Shown: positions 47,159-55,889 of the stretch, piece by piece
Numbering within the stretch: position 1 is the stretch's first letter
Layout: every line of letters starts with the position of its first letter
Assembly: GCF_020166105.1 (NCBI RefSeq)
Contig: NZ_JAIUJY010000001.1
Location: 864,916-928,915, forward strand
DNA length: 64,000 nt
Direction: 5' to 3'
Source of the DNA: Blastococcus sp. LR1
Lineage (GTDB): Bacteria > Actinomycetota > Actinomycetes > Mycobacteriales > Geodermatophilaceae
Translations under genes and position numbers: made by a program
Notes under the pieces: model-generated
Told to the model about the DNA's origin: nothing
The model's database searches: none
Seen by the model: the letters and a program-made list of their open reading frames with translations, nothing else

Positions 47159-48080
47159 AGTCGTGGACGGGGGCCTCGTGCCCGGCGTGCGCCTCGGCCT
47201 CGAGCTGGAAGGTGCAGTGCTCGACGTCGAAGTGGTCGCCCAGGCAGGCGCACAGGGCGTCCAGCACGCGGCCGCCGTGCCCGGCGGCGAGCGCCTCGTC
47301 GGTGACGACGACGTGCGCGGAGAGCACCGGCAGGCCCGAGGTGATCGTCCAGGCGTGCAGGTCGTGCACGCCCAGCACTCCCTCGACCCCCAGGACGTGC
47401 GCCCGCACCTCGTCCAGGTCCACTCCCCTGGGCGCCGCCTCCAGCAGCACGTCCAGCGCCTCGCGGAGCAGGTGCCAGGCGCGGGGCAGGACCAGGCACC
47501 CGATGACGAGCGAGGCCACGGTGTCCGCCGGGGTCCACCCGGTGGTCGCGATGACGACGGCGGCGACGATCACCGCCACCGAGCCGAGCGCGTCGGCCAG
47601 CACCTCGAGGTAGGCGCCGCGCACGGCCAGGGACCCCTCGCGGCCCCGGTGCAGCACCGCCATCCCGACGAGGTTCACGGCCAGCCCGACGAGCGCGATC
47701 CCCAGCATCGGGCCGGAGGCCACCTCGGCCGGGTTCCCGATCCGCCGGACCGCCTCGACGAGCACGTAACCGGCCACCCCCAGCAGGAGCAGCCCGTTGA
47801 CGACCGCGGCCAGGATCTCCGCTCGCTGCCAGCCGAAGGTGCGTCGCCCGTGGGCCGGCCGCTGCGCGAGCGTGACCGCGGCCAGGGCGACGGCGATGCC
47901 GGCGGCGTCGGTGGCCATGTGCCCGGCGTCCGCCAGCAGGGCCAGCGAGCCGGAGATCACCGCACCGACGACCTCCGCGACCAGGACCGCGACGGTGAGC
48001 GCGAGGACGACTGCGAGGCGGCGACGCTGCGGGCCGGCGGCCGTGCCGGACCTGCGCGCGTGCCCGTGGTCGTGCCCCAT
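47157..48080 (-). CDS. Cation diffusion facilitator (Zn/Co/Cd exporter)
   Basis: The 307-residue CDF transporter starts with a His-rich GHDHGHAR and has six TM segments. The transport-site motifs are DAGHMATDA (His-x3-Asp) near 52 and EVLADALGS near 161 (Asp in place of the His of classical CDF, as in some families). The C-terminal domain has VHDLHAWTI near 245 with metal-binding His and ends with another His/Cys-rich tail. It should export Zn2+ or a similar ion. Confidence 0.92.
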   Translation of the reverse strand: MGHDHGHARRSGTAAGPQRRRLAVVLALTVAVLVAEVVGAVISGSLALLADAGHMATDAAGIAVALAAVTLAQRPAHGRRTFGWQRAEILAAVVNGLLLLGVAGYVLVEAVRRIGNPAEVASGPMLGIALVGLAVNLVGMAVLHRGREGSLAVRGAYLEVLADALGSVAVIVAAVVIATTGWTPADTVASLVIGCLVLPRAWHLLREALDVLLEAAPRGVDLDEVRAHVLGVEGVLGVHDLHAWTITSGLPVLSAHVVVTDEALAAGHGGRVLDALCACLGDHFDVEHCTFQLEAEAHAGHEAPVHD

Positions 48081-48130
48081 CGCCTGCTCCCGCGTGCCGT
48101 CCGAAGAGACTCCGCAGTCTCCCCCATGTG

Positions 48131-48168
48131 CGACGCCCCCGACCGGATGGTTCCGGTCGGGGGCGTCG
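48131..48168. terminator. Perfect hairpin after the M23 peptidase gene
   Basis: A 17-base perfect stem with loop TGGT lies just after the M23 gene stop on the minus strand. It is GC-rich and very stable, with no U tract, as is typical in actinobacteria. Confidence 0.85.
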
Positions 48169-48187
48169 TCGCGTGGCGGGGCAGGCG

Positions 48188-50080
48188 TCAGATCTGGACG
48201 CCGCGCTCCCTCAGCCAGGGCAGCGGGTCGATCTTCTTCCCACCGAGGCCGCCGACGTGCACCTCGAAGTGCAGGTGCGGCCCGGTCGACTGACCGCGGT
48301 TGCCGAGCAGGGCGATGGTGTCGCCGGCCCGGACGACCTGGCCGGCCTGCACGAGGATCTCGTCCATGTGCCCGTAGACGGTGACGTCGCCGTTGTCGTG
48401 CTGGATGTAGACCGCGAGACCGAAGCCGCTGGCCGGACCGGCTTCGAGCACGACGCCGTCCATGACCGCGTACTCGGGGGTGCGCATGGGCGCGGCCAGG
48501 TCGATGCCGGCGTGCAGCGTGCCCCAGCGGGCACCGAAGCCGCTGGTGAGGCGGGCACCCTCGACGGGCAGCACGACCTTCGGCCGGGCGGCCTCGATGG
48601 CTGCCTCGACGGCGACCCGGTCGGCCTCCGCCTGGGCGTCGGCGGCGGCCGTGCGCTCGGCGACACGGACGTTGCGGCTGCTCACCAGACCCTGCAGGCG
48701 GGACGTCGCCTCGGCGTTCGCCACCGCGAGCTCCGGCGGTGCGGCCTCGATGCCCAGCTGCTCGGCGACGCTCACCGACTGGCTGACCGTCGTCGTCTCG
48801 ACCTCGGTCGGCTGACCGGCGGCCGCCCCGCTGATGCTGAGCGCACCCACGAGGGCGGCGGCGAGGTAGAGCGACGGACGGCGGCGGTTCGACGGGGGAC
48901 GGCGGACGAGCAGTCCGCGCCCTCCGCGGGCCACGGCGGCGACGACGACGGCCGGGTCTGCGGACGGCTGCGGGGCGGTGGCCACGACCGGAGCGGGGGT
49001 GACCGGCGCGGCCACTGCCGTGCGCCGGTACGGGGTGGGTCGCTGCGAGGCCGGCTGCGCCGGAGCGGCGGCCTTGGTGGCGATCGTCTTCACGACGACC
49101 GCCCGGGCGGCGGCGATCCGGGCGGAGGCGGGCGTCTCGGCGCGGTGCCGGCCCCTGCTCCCCGCGGGCGGCGCCTTCACGGTCAGCGGCTGGCGCACCA
49201 CCACCGGGATCCCGGTGGACGACGCGATCGAGGCCGCGGCGGCAGCGGGCTCCGGCGTCGTCGCCTCGACAGCGGCCGCCTTCGCGACGGCGGGCGTCGA
49301 GGCCTTGGCCGCGGTCGGCTTCACGGTGGCGACGTCCGTGACGACCGGCTTCGCAGTCGTGGCGGCAGGGGCCTTGGCCACCGGCTTCGCGGCAGGGGCC
49401 TTGGCAGCAGCGGGCTTCGCCGCCGTGGCCTTGGCAGCGGCCGGCTTCGCGGCAGAGGGCTTGGCGGCAGAGGGCTTGGCGGCAGGAGCCTTCGTCGCGG
49501 GCTTCGCAGCGGCGGGGGCCTTGGCAGCGGGAGCCTTCGCAGCGGCGGGCTTCGCAGCCGGGGCCTTGGCGACCGGCTTGGCGGGGGCCGGCTTCGCGGC
49601 GGTGGGCTTCGCGGCGGTGGGCTTCGCAGCGGCAGCCGGGGCCGGCTTCGCGGCGGCACGCTTCGCGGCGGCGGCGGTGCGGGCGGCGGTGGCCGCCTTC
49701 CGCGTGGCCGCGGCGGTCGCGGTGGCAGCCTTCGTCGAGGCGGCCTTGGCCGTGGCGGCGGTGGCGGTCACGGCCTTGGAGCCGGCGGCCTTGGCCGTCG
49801 CGGTCCGGGCGGCCTTGGCCCCCGCAGCGAGGGATCCGGCAGCAGCAGCGGCTCGCGAGGTGGCGCCGCGGGTGCTGGTCCGGGAAGTCGAGTCGGCCGT
49901 CCGACGGGTCCCTGCGGGCGCCTTCCCCTGGCGCTGCGTGGGGACCTGGGACTCGGCCTTCTCCTCACCCGAGCCGCGCGACGAGGTGCTCGTCGAGCGA
50001 GCTCGAGAGGGCGCTGCGGCGGCCTGATCGGCCGGCACCGCACCCCCTGCGAGGAGGCGGTCGTGGTGGAGCTGACTCAT
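48188..50080 (-). CDS. M23 peptidase with long histone-like Ala/Lys/Pro tail
   Basis: This 630-residue protein has three parts. Residues about 70-265 are made almost wholly of Ala, Lys and Pro (repeated KPAAAKAPAAK units), like histone H1 or the HupB tail. A membrane segment (LYLAAALVGALSISGAAAG, about 402-421) follows an Arg-rich stretch. The C-terminal 110 residues are an M23 peptidase with HAGIDLAAP, VYGHMDE and HLHFEVH zinc/catalytic motifs. A helical segment lies between TM and peptidase. The positive tail should stay in the cytoplasm, the peptidase outside, where it would cut peptidoglycan cross-links. Confidence 0.9.
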   Translation of the reverse strand: MSQLHHDRLLAGGAVPADQAAAAPSRARSTSTSSRGSGEEKAESQVPTQRQGKAPAGTRRTADSTSRTSTRGATSRAAAAAGSLAAGAKAARTATAKAAGSKAVTATAATAKAASTKAATATAAATRKAATAARTAAAAKRAAAKPAPAAAAKPTAAKPTAAKPAPAKPVAKAPAAKPAAAKAPAAKAPAAAKPATKAPAAKPSAAKPSAAKPAAAKATAAKPAAAKAPAAKPVAKAPAATTAKPVVTDVATVKPTAAKASTPAVAKAAAVEATTPEPAAAAASIASSTGIPVVVRQPLTVKAPPAGSRGRHRAETPASARIAAARAVVVKTIATKAAAPAQPASQRPTPYRRTAVAAPVTPAPVVATAPQPSADPAVVVAAVARGGRGLLVRRPPSNRRRPSLYLAAALVGALSISGAAAGQPTEVETTTVSQSVSVAEQLGIEAAPPELAVANAEATSRLQGLVSSRNVRVAERTAAADAQAEADRVAVEAAIEAARPKVVLPVEGARLTSGFGARWGTLHAGIDLAAPMRTPEYAVMDGVVLEAGPASGFGLAVYIQHDNGDVTVYGHMDEILVQAGQVVRAGDTIALLGNRGQSTGPHLHFEVHVGGLGGKKIDPLPWLRERGVQI

Positions 50081-50192
50081 GCACCTGACTTCCGTCGGCG
50101 GACATTGCAATCGGCTCCCGGGGAGAGGAGCGGGGCCCATGTAAACACGGCGTGATGGATTCGTGATCTGTCCACAGGGGTATTCACCTGCA

Positions 50193-50221
50193 GTTATGTG
50201 AACCGGGTCACCGAAGATCAA
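50193..50221 (-). promoter_or_regulatory. Candidate promoter of the M23 peptidase gene
   Basis: On the minus strand TTGATC and CATAAC are separated by 17 bases, a housekeeping-sigma-like pair 113 bases before the ATG at 50080. The rest of the 276-base divergent region holds no gene. I looked for a c-di-AMP (ydaO) riboswitch in the leader and did not find its conserved segments. Confidence 0.35.
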
Positions 50222-50356
50222 CTATGTAATTCGACGCTCCGTAGAGGTCGTACAACAGACCGTGAGGGGCGCGCCGCAGATGGTTGAGAGTCGCGCGATC
50301 CGGGTCACGAACACGATTCCTGGCCCGATTCGCGGTCCGATCGAGGGAGATTTCGC

Positions 50357-51538
50357 ATGCGCGCAGTGACCTGGCACGGCCGGGCCGACGTCCGGGTGGA
50401 CACCGTTCCGGACCCCACCATCCAGGACCCCACGGACGTGATCGTCGAGATCACCTCGAGCGGCATCTGCGGCTCCGACCTCCACCTCATCGAGGTGATG
50501 GCGCCGTTCATGTCCGTCGGTGACGTGATGGGTCACGAGCCGATGGGGATCGTCCGCGAGATCGGCCGCGAGGTGACGGCCGTGAAGCCCGGCGACCGCG
50601 TCGTCGTCCCGTTCAACATCTCCTGCAACACCTGCTGGATGTGCTCGCAGGGCCTGAACTCCCAGTGCGAGACCACCCAGAACCGCGAGCAGGGCATGGG
50701 CGCCTCGCTCTTCGGCTACACCAAGCTCTACGGGCAGGTCCCGGGCGGCCAGGCCGAGTACCTGCGGGTGCCCTTCGGCAACACCCTGCCGATCAAGGTG
50801 CCCGACGCCCCGCTCGACGACCGCTTCGTCTACCTCTCCGACGTCCTGCCCACCGCCTGGCAGGCGGTGCAGTACGCGAACATCCCCGACGGCGGCAGCG
50901 TCCTCGTGCTCGGCCTGGGTCCGATCGGCGACATGTGCACCCGCATCGCCAAGCACCTCGGCGCGGGCCAGGTCATCGCCTCCGACGTCGTTCCCGAGCG
51001 GCTGGCCCGCGCCCGGCGCAACGGCATCACCGTCATCGACACGACCACCCAGGCCGACGTCGTCGCGCAGGTCCGGGACCTGACCGACGGTCGCGGGCCG
51101 GACGCCGTGATCGACGCGGTCGGCATGGAGGCGCACGGCTCGCCGGTCGCGTCCGCCCTGCAGAAGGCCACCGCGGTCGTGCCCGACGCGATCATGGAGA
51201 AGGTCATGCAGGTGGCCGGCATCGACCGGCTCGCCGCGCTGAACACCGCCATCGAGGCGGTCCGCCGCGGCGGCACGATCTCGCTGTCCGGCGTCTACGG
51301 GGGCGCGACCGACCCGATGCCGCTCATGCGGATGTTCGACAAGCAGATCGCGCTGCGCATGGGACAGGCCAACGTCTGGCGCTGGGTGCCCGACATCCTC
51401 CCGCTGCTCCTCGACGGCGACCCGCTCGGTGTGGACGACTTCGCCACGCACCGGGTCTCGCTGGAGGAGGCTCCCCAGGCCTACGCGAACTTCCGCGAGA
51501 AGAAGGACGGAGCGGTCAAGGTCCTGCTCCAGCCCTGA
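50357..51538 (+). CDS. Zinc-dependent alcohol/formaldehyde dehydrogenase
   Basis: This 393-residue medium-chain dehydrogenase has catalytic-zinc motif GICGSDLH near 37, GHEPMG near 59, and structural zinc cysteines in CNTCWMCSQGLNSQC near 92. The coenzyme motif VLGLGPIGDM lies near 183. It resembles glutathione-independent formaldehyde dehydrogenase-like enzymes, but the substrate is unproven. GAGGGAG precedes the ATG. It is divergent from the M23 peptidase. Confidence 0.9.
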   Translation: MRAVTWHGRADVRVDTVPDPTIQDPTDVIVEITSSGICGSDLHLIEVMAPFMSVGDVMGHEPMGIVREIGREVTAVKPGDRVVVPFNISCNTCWMCSQGLNSQCETTQNREQGMGASLFGYTKLYGQVPGGQAEYLRVPFGNTLPIKVPDAPLDDRFVYLSDVLPTAWQAVQYANIPDGGSVLVLGLGPIGDMCTRIAKHLGAGQVIASDVVPERLARARRNGITVIDTTTQADVVAQVRDLTDGRGPDAVIDAVGMEAHGSPVASALQKATAVVPDAIMEKVMQVAGIDRLAALNTAIEAVRRGGTISLSGVYGGATDPMPLMRMFDKQIALRMGQANVWRWVPDILPLLLDGDPLGVDDFATHRVSLEEAPQAYANFREKKDGAVKVLLQP

Positions 51539-51553
51539 CCCTCCACACGACGT

Positions 51554-51590
51554 CGAGGTCCCGACCGGCGAGCTGCCGGCCGGGGCCTCG
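51554..51590. terminator. Imperfect hairpin between convergent genes
   Basis: GAGGTCCCGACCGGC pairs with GCCGGCCGGGGCCTC with a few mismatches, in the short gap between the dehydrogenase and the convergent AlkD-like gene. Confidence 0.65.
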
Positions 51591-52274
51591 TCACGTCTGC
51601 GGGGTCTGCCGCCGCACCATCTCGGCGATCCACGTCGGGGCGAACGGGGAGGTGCACCCCGGCGAGGTCGGGTAGTCCTCCAGCACCCGCAACCGCTCCC
51701 CGATGTCGAGGGCCCGGGCCCGGTGCTCGGGATGCTCGATCCCGATGTGCGCGAGGCACTCGTTCATCGCCCACTGCAGGCGGTCCGGGGCGCCGGCCAT
51801 CTCGGCCTCGATGACGTCGAGCAGCCCGCCCAGGTCGAGGCCCCCGGGCTGCCGCCGCACCCGATCGCTGGTGAGCCCCCAGCCGGCGCTCGCCACCACC
51901 GGATCGGGGTCGGCCAGCCAGGCCAGCCGCAGCTCCTCCCGGTCCGGGTTCTTCTTCACCACGTAGTTGACGAGCCAGTCGTGCACCTTGGGCCCGCGGG
52001 CCTCGCGCAGCATGGCGTCGAGCAGGCCGCGGTCGAACGCCTTCGGCCGGCAGATCAGCAGCGCCAGCAGCCGGGCCGCGGTGTCGCCGGTCCCCCACAA
52101 CCCGAGCGCCAGCTCCTGCTGGGTCTTCAACCGCTTGGCGATCGCGCGGAGTGCGCCGAGGTTCACCCCGTGGTCGTCCCCGTGCCTCTCGTTCACCGCG
52201 CGCGCCCGCGGGTCCTCGAGGGCGGCCAGCTCCGCCATCACCTCGGCCACCGTCGTACCGGTCGTCGTCGTCAC
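51591..52274 (-). CDS. AlkD-like DNA alkylation repair protein
   Basis: This 227-residue HEAT-repeat protein has the AlkD-family pattern: GVNLGALRAIAKRLK near 36, LALGLWGTGDTAARLLALLI near 54, VHDWLVNYVVKK near 95 and WAMNECLAHIG near 168. AlkD proteins excise N3- and N7-alkyl purines. The expected Trp and Asp residues (W in LGLW, D in VHDW) are present. No other repair gene is in the same operon. Confidence 0.85.
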   Translation of the reverse strand: MTTTTGTTVAEVMAELAALEDPRARAVNERHGDDHGVNLGALRAIAKRLKTQQELALGLWGTGDTAARLLALLICRPKAFDRGLLDAMLREARGPKVHDWLVNYVVKKNPDREELRLAWLADPDPVVASAGWGLTSDRVRRQPGGLDLGGLLDVIEAEMAGAPDRLQWAMNECLAHIGIEHPEHRARALDIGERLRVLEDYPTSPGCTSPFAPTWIAEMVRRQTPQT

Positions 52275-52375
52275 CTCGGCGGCCTCCTCTTCCTCGCGCG
52301 CGAGACGGGCAGCCTACGGCCGAGGAGCGACGACGAGGCCGCGCATGGGCCCGTGCCGCTGGGTAGGGGCAGGGC

Positions 52376-53269
52376 ATGACGACCACCACCGCGGAGAAGT
52401 CCGGCAGCCAGCTCCTCGGGGACCGGGAGGTCCGCCGGCTCGGCTACGGCGCGATGCAGCTCGCCGGTCCCCACGTCCTGGGTCCACCGGCGGACCGCGA
52501 CGCCGCGATCGCCGTCCTGCGCCGCGCCGTCGAGCTCGGCGTCAACCACATCGACACCAGCGACTACTACGGCCCGACCGTCGTCAACGAGCTGATCCGG
52601 GAAGCGCTGCACCCCTATCCGGAGGACCTGGTCCTCGTGACCAAGGTGGGTGCCCGCCGGGACGCCGACGGCGGCTGGCCCGAGGCGCTGGAGCCCGACG
52701 ACCTCCGGCGGGCGGTGCAGGAGAACATCGAGCACCTCGGGGTCGACGCCCTCGACGTCGTCAACCTCCGGATGCCCGGGTTCGCCGAGCCGGTGCAGCG
52801 GTCGCTGGCCGAGCCGTTCGAGGCGCTCGCGGCGATGCAGCAGGAGGGCCTGGTCCGCCACCTCGGCATCAGCAACGTGACGCCGCAGATGTACGCGGAG
52901 GCCCACGCGATCGCGCCGGTGGTCTGCGTGCAGAACCACTACAACCTGGTGCACCGCGCGGACGACCCGCTGATCGACGCGCTCGCCCGCGACGGCGTCG
53001 CCTACACGCCGTTCTTCCCGCTGGGCGGCTTCAGCCCACTGCAGTCCGCAGCCCTGGACACCGTCGCCCGCCGGCTGGAGACGACGCCGATGCAGGTGGC
53101 GCTCGCCTGGCTGCTGGCCCGCTCCCCCAACCTGCTCCTCATCCCCGGCACGTCCTCGGTGGCACACCTGGAGGAGAACCTGCAGGCGGCCGCCCGCGTG
53201 CTCGGACCCGAGGAGCTCGCCGAGCTGGACCGCATCGGCGGGACCGGCGACCCCGACCCGGCCGGCTGA
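52376..53269 (+). CDS. pdxI: PdxI-like pyridoxal reductase (YdbC family AKR)
   Basis: The 297-residue aldo/keto reductase closely resembles E. coli YdbC/PdxI: GYGAMQLAGPHVLGPP near 23, NHIDTSDYYGPTVVN near 57, VTKVGARRD near 88, DVVNLRMPG near 124 and IPGTSSVAHLEENL near 258. The usual catalytic His after beta-strand 4 (LHR) is Arg-Met here, as in YdbC. PdxI reduces pyridoxal to pyridoxine with NADPH in B6 salvage. It differs from the classical AKR at 18.4 kb. Confidence 0.85.
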   Translation: MTTTTAEKSGSQLLGDREVRRLGYGAMQLAGPHVLGPPADRDAAIAVLRRAVELGVNHIDTSDYYGPTVVNELIREALHPYPEDLVLVTKVGARRDADGGWPEALEPDDLRRAVQENIEHLGVDALDVVNLRMPGFAEPVQRSLAEPFEALAAMQQEGLVRHLGISNVTPQMYAEAHAIAPVVCVQNHYNLVHRADDPLIDALARDGVAYTPFFPLGGFSPLQSAALDTVARRLETTPMQVALAWLLARSPNLLLIPGTSSVAHLEENLQAAARVLGPEELAELDRIGGTGDPDPAG

Positions 53270-53278
53270 GCCCGACCC

Positions 53279-54898
53279 TCAGCGTTCGCGGACCACCCGC
53301 GTCTCGTCGAACACGGGCTCGGTGGACTCGTACACCTTGCCGTCGGCCCCGAAGACGACGAAGCGGTCGAACGAACGGGCGAACCAGCGGTCGTGGGTCA
53401 CCGCCAGCACCGTGCCGTCGAAGGCGGCCAGCGCCTCCTCCAGCGCCTCGGCCGAGAGCACGTCGAGGTTGTCGGTGGGCTCGTCGAGCAGCAGCAGCGT
53501 CGCGCCCGAGAGCTCGAGCAGCAGGATCTGGAACCGGGCCTGCTGCCCGCCCGACATCGTGCGGAACGGCTGGTCGGCGGAGTCGGTGAGCCCGTACCGG
53601 CGCAACGCGGCCATGGCCCGCCCGCGGTCGACGCCCGGCCGACCGGGCTCGCCGTGCCAGAGCAGGTCCACCGGGGTGCGGTCCTGCCACTCGGGGTGCG
53701 CGTGGGTCTGCGCGAAGAACCCGGGGACGACGCGCGCACCCAGCCGCCAGTCGCCGGTGTGCGCCACCGACTGCCCGGCCAGCAGCCGCAGGAAGTGCGA
53801 CTTGCCCGCGCCGTTGGCCCCCAGCACGCCGACGCGGTCGCCGTAGAAGATCTCGACGTCGAAGGGCCGCATCAGGCCGGTGAGCTCGAGCTGCTCGGCC
53901 ATGACCGCCCGCACGCCGGTCCGCCCGCCGCGTAGCCGCATCGCCACCTTCTGCTCGGGCGGCCGCTCCGGCGGCGGCCCCGCCGCCTCGAACTTGGCCA
54001 GCCGGGTCTGCATCGCGTGGTACCGGTTGGCCATGTCCGGCGAGTTCGCCGCCTGCTGCTGCATCGTGCGGGTCAGGTCGACCAGCCGCTGGTGCTCCTC
54101 GTCCCACCGCCTGCGCAGCTCCGCCAGCCGCTCGTGCCGCGCGGCCCGGGCGTCGTGGTAGCTGGCGAAGCCGCCGCCGTGCACCCACGCTCCCCCGCCC
54201 TCGACGGTGACGACGCGGTCGGCGACCCGGGCCAGCAGCTCCCGGTCGTGGCTGACAAAGAGCACCGTCTTGCGGGTCTCGAGCAGCCGCTCCTCCAGCC
54301 AGCGCTTGCCGGGGACGTCGAGGTAGTTGTCCGGCTCGTCGAGCAGCAGCACCTCGTCGGGTCCCCGCAGCAGCGCCTCCAGCGCCAGCCGCTTCTGCTC
54401 GCCGCCGGAGAGGGTGGAGAGCTCGCGGTACTTGCACCGGTCGTAGGGCACGCCGAGTGCCGCGACGGTGACGGTGTCCCAGGTGACCTCGGCGTCGTAG
54501 CCGCCCGCGTCGCCCCACTCGGCCAACGCGCCGGCGTAGGCCATCTGCGAGCGCTCGTCGTCGGTCTCCATGAGCGTGAGCTCCGCGGACTCGACGGCCT
54601 CCCACGCGGCCCGCACCGCCGGTGGTGAGAGGTCGACGAGCAGCCGCTGCACGGTGGTCTCGTCACGCACGGAGCCGATGAACTGGCGCATCACCCCGAG
54701 GCCGCCGGTGCGGGCGATCGCGCCGGCCTCCGGGACGAGGTCGCCGGCGATGATCCGCAGCAGCGTCGTCTTCCCGGCGCCGTTCTCCCCCACCAGGGCG
54801 GCGCAGGCGCCCTCTCCGATCCGGAACGAGACGTCGTCGAGCAGCACCCGCCCGTCGGAGAGGGTGTGCCGGACAGTGCTGACGTCGACGTAGCCCAC
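53279..54898 (-). CDS. ABC-F family ATPase
   Basis: The 539-residue protein has two ABC cassettes and no membrane domain. First cassette: GENGAGKTT near 38, LSGGEQKR near 165, LLLDEPDNYLD near 187. Second: GANGAGKSHF near 355, MSGGQQAR near 455, LLLDEPTDNLD near 475. The linker (about 245-320) is helical and charged, the P-site-tRNA-interaction region. Some ABC-F proteins protect ribosomes from antibiotics; others are translation factors. Which role applies is not clear. Confidence 0.93.
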   Translation of the reverse strand: MGYVDVSTVRHTLSDGRVLLDDVSFRIGEGACAALVGENGAGKTTLLRIIAGDLVPEAGAIARTGGLGVMRQFIGSVRDETTVQRLLVDLSPPAVRAAWEAVESAELTLMETDDERSQMAYAGALAEWGDAGGYDAEVTWDTVTVAALGVPYDRCKYRELSTLSGGEQKRLALEALLRGPDEVLLLDEPDNYLDVPGKRWLEERLLETRKTVLFVSHDRELLARVADRVVTVEGGGAWVHGGGFASYHDARAARHERLAELRRRWDEEHQRLVDLTRTMQQQAANSPDMANRYHAMQTRLAKFEAAGPPPERPPEQKVAMRLRGGRTGVRAVMAEQLELTGLMRPFDVEIFYGDRVGVLGANGAGKSHFLRLLAGQSVAHTGDWRLGARVVPGFFAQTHAHPEWQDRTPVDLLWHGEPGRPGVDRGRAMAALRRYGLTDSADQPFRTMSGGQQARFQILLLELSGATLLLLDEPTDNLDVLSAEALEEALAAFDGTVLAVTHDRWFARSFDRFVVFGADGKVYESTEPVFDETRVVRER

Positions 54899-54938
54899 GC
54901 CGACATCCTCCCGTGCCCGGCAACCGGCCCCCCACGGG

Positions 54939-55172
54939 TCAGCCGATCTGGCGGTCCAGCCGGTAGCGCGCCAGCCGCTCGACCAGCTCGGGCAGCGCTC
55001 CGACCGGAGACCCGCCCAGCTCGCGCCGGCAGTCCCGCACGACGCGGACGACGAGCTGCGGCCCCACGCGGCCGGAGAACTCGCCGCTGAGCCGACCGAC
55101 CGCGGCGGAGACTGCCTCGTCGGCCGGGTCGTCGGCAGCGGGGCCGGAGTCGGGCGGGACGACCAGGGTCAT
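54939..55172 (-). CDS. Small three-helix protein
   Basis: The 77-residue protein has helices in AVSAAVGRLSGEF, PQLVVRVVRDCRREL and PVGALPELVERLARYRL. This matches the actinobacterial three-helix-bundle dimerisation family, of unknown function. The ATG at 55172 has AAGGA six bases upstream; an ATG six codons earlier is possible. It ends 40 bases upstream of the ABC-F gene on the same strand. Confidence 0.65.
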   Translation of the reverse strand: MTLVVPPDSGPAADDPADEAVSAAVGRLSGEFSGRVGPQLVVRVVRDCRRELGGSPVGALPELVERLARYRLDRQIG

Positions 55173-55269
55173 CGGCGGTCCTTCGTTCATCGGGGGCGAC
55201 GGAGGTTCCATACGGTGTCGTGCCGAAACCCGGCACACCAGGGACCTAGGGCCCGCACCGGTCGTCGGC

Positions 55270-55701
55270 TCAGACCGCGAAGAACTCGTTCCACCCCTGC
55301 GCCGTCCCTGCCGCGGCGTCCCTGATCAGCTCCGACAACGCGTCGGCGTCGACCCGGTCCGCCGAGGAGAAACGGATGCAGCTCTTGCCGCAGCTGACCT
55401 TTCCCAGCCGGTCCGCACGGGACTCCGGCAGGTACTGCCCGTCGACGACCGCGCAGACGTAGAGGGAGAGGTGCCGCTTCTGCGCCGCGAGGGCGATCAG
55501 CGGCCACCGCGTGGTCGTGGTCGCCGACCGCGGCCGGTAGGGCAGCAACCCGTAGCCCAGCATCGTGCCGGCGCCGACCGGGACGAGCTCGCGGTCCAGT
55601 CCGGGCGCCGCGGCGCGCACCAGCGCGTCGATGCGGCGCAGGTCGTCCGCGCGCGGTCCCGCCGCCTGGAACCAGGCCTCCGTCGCGTCGGGATGGGGCA
55701 C
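55270..55701 (-). CDS. DUF1801 domain protein
   Basis: The 143-residue protein has the DUF1801 motif near the C-terminal half: HLSLYVCAVVDGQYL, then LGKVSCGKSCIRF near 104, a Lys-Cys-Ser-Cys pattern conserved in the family. Its role is unknown; family members resemble YdhG and frataxin-like folds. The GTG start follows a small membrane-protein gene by nine bases. Confidence 0.8.
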   Translation of the reverse strand: MPHPDATEAWFQAAGPRADDLRRIDALVRAAAPGLDRELVPVGAGTMLGYGLLPYRPRSATTTTRWPLIALAAQKRHLSLYVCAVVDGQYLPESRADRLGKVSCGKSCIRFSSADRVDADALSELIRDAAAGTAQGWNEFFAV

Positions 55702-55710
55702 CCGCCCTCT

Positions 55711-55833
55711 TCAGCCGAGGGCGATGGACAGCACCGTGGCGGCGGTGCCCAGCACGAGAGCGAGGACGACGAGGGACGCGACCAGCCGACGTCGCCGCTC
55801 CGCCTCGGGACCACCGGCTCCACCCATTCCCAT
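55711..55833 (-). CDS. 40-residue single-TM protein
   Basis: This short frame reads MGMGGAGGPEAERRRRLVAS then a 17-residue hydrophobic helix LVVLALVLGTAATVLSI and a stop. An Arg-rich stretch directly before a membrane helix predicts an N-in single-pass peptide. It is nine bases upstream of DUF1801 on the same strand. The start may be the ATG at 55833 or the preceding GTG. Without homologues the call rests on composition and spacing. Confidence 0.5.
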   Translation of the reverse strand: MGMGGAGGPEAERRRRLVASLVVLALVLGTAATVLSIALG

Positions 55834-55889
55834 CACGCGTCCGAGGCTAGCCCAGCCGAACCGTCGGACGGCTCTGCCAGGGTGCCGGT

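Noticed and set aside
49300..49860. Tandem repeats resembling a CRISPR or satellite array
   Set aside because: The repetition is at the protein level (Ala/Lys/Pro codons) inside one open frame; unit length varies and there are no spacers.
50081..50356. Possible ydaO (c-di-AMP) riboswitch before the M23 peptidase
   Set aside because: Such peptidase genes often carry one, but the conserved GGGGAACC-type and AGGGUGAA-type segments are not found in the leader.
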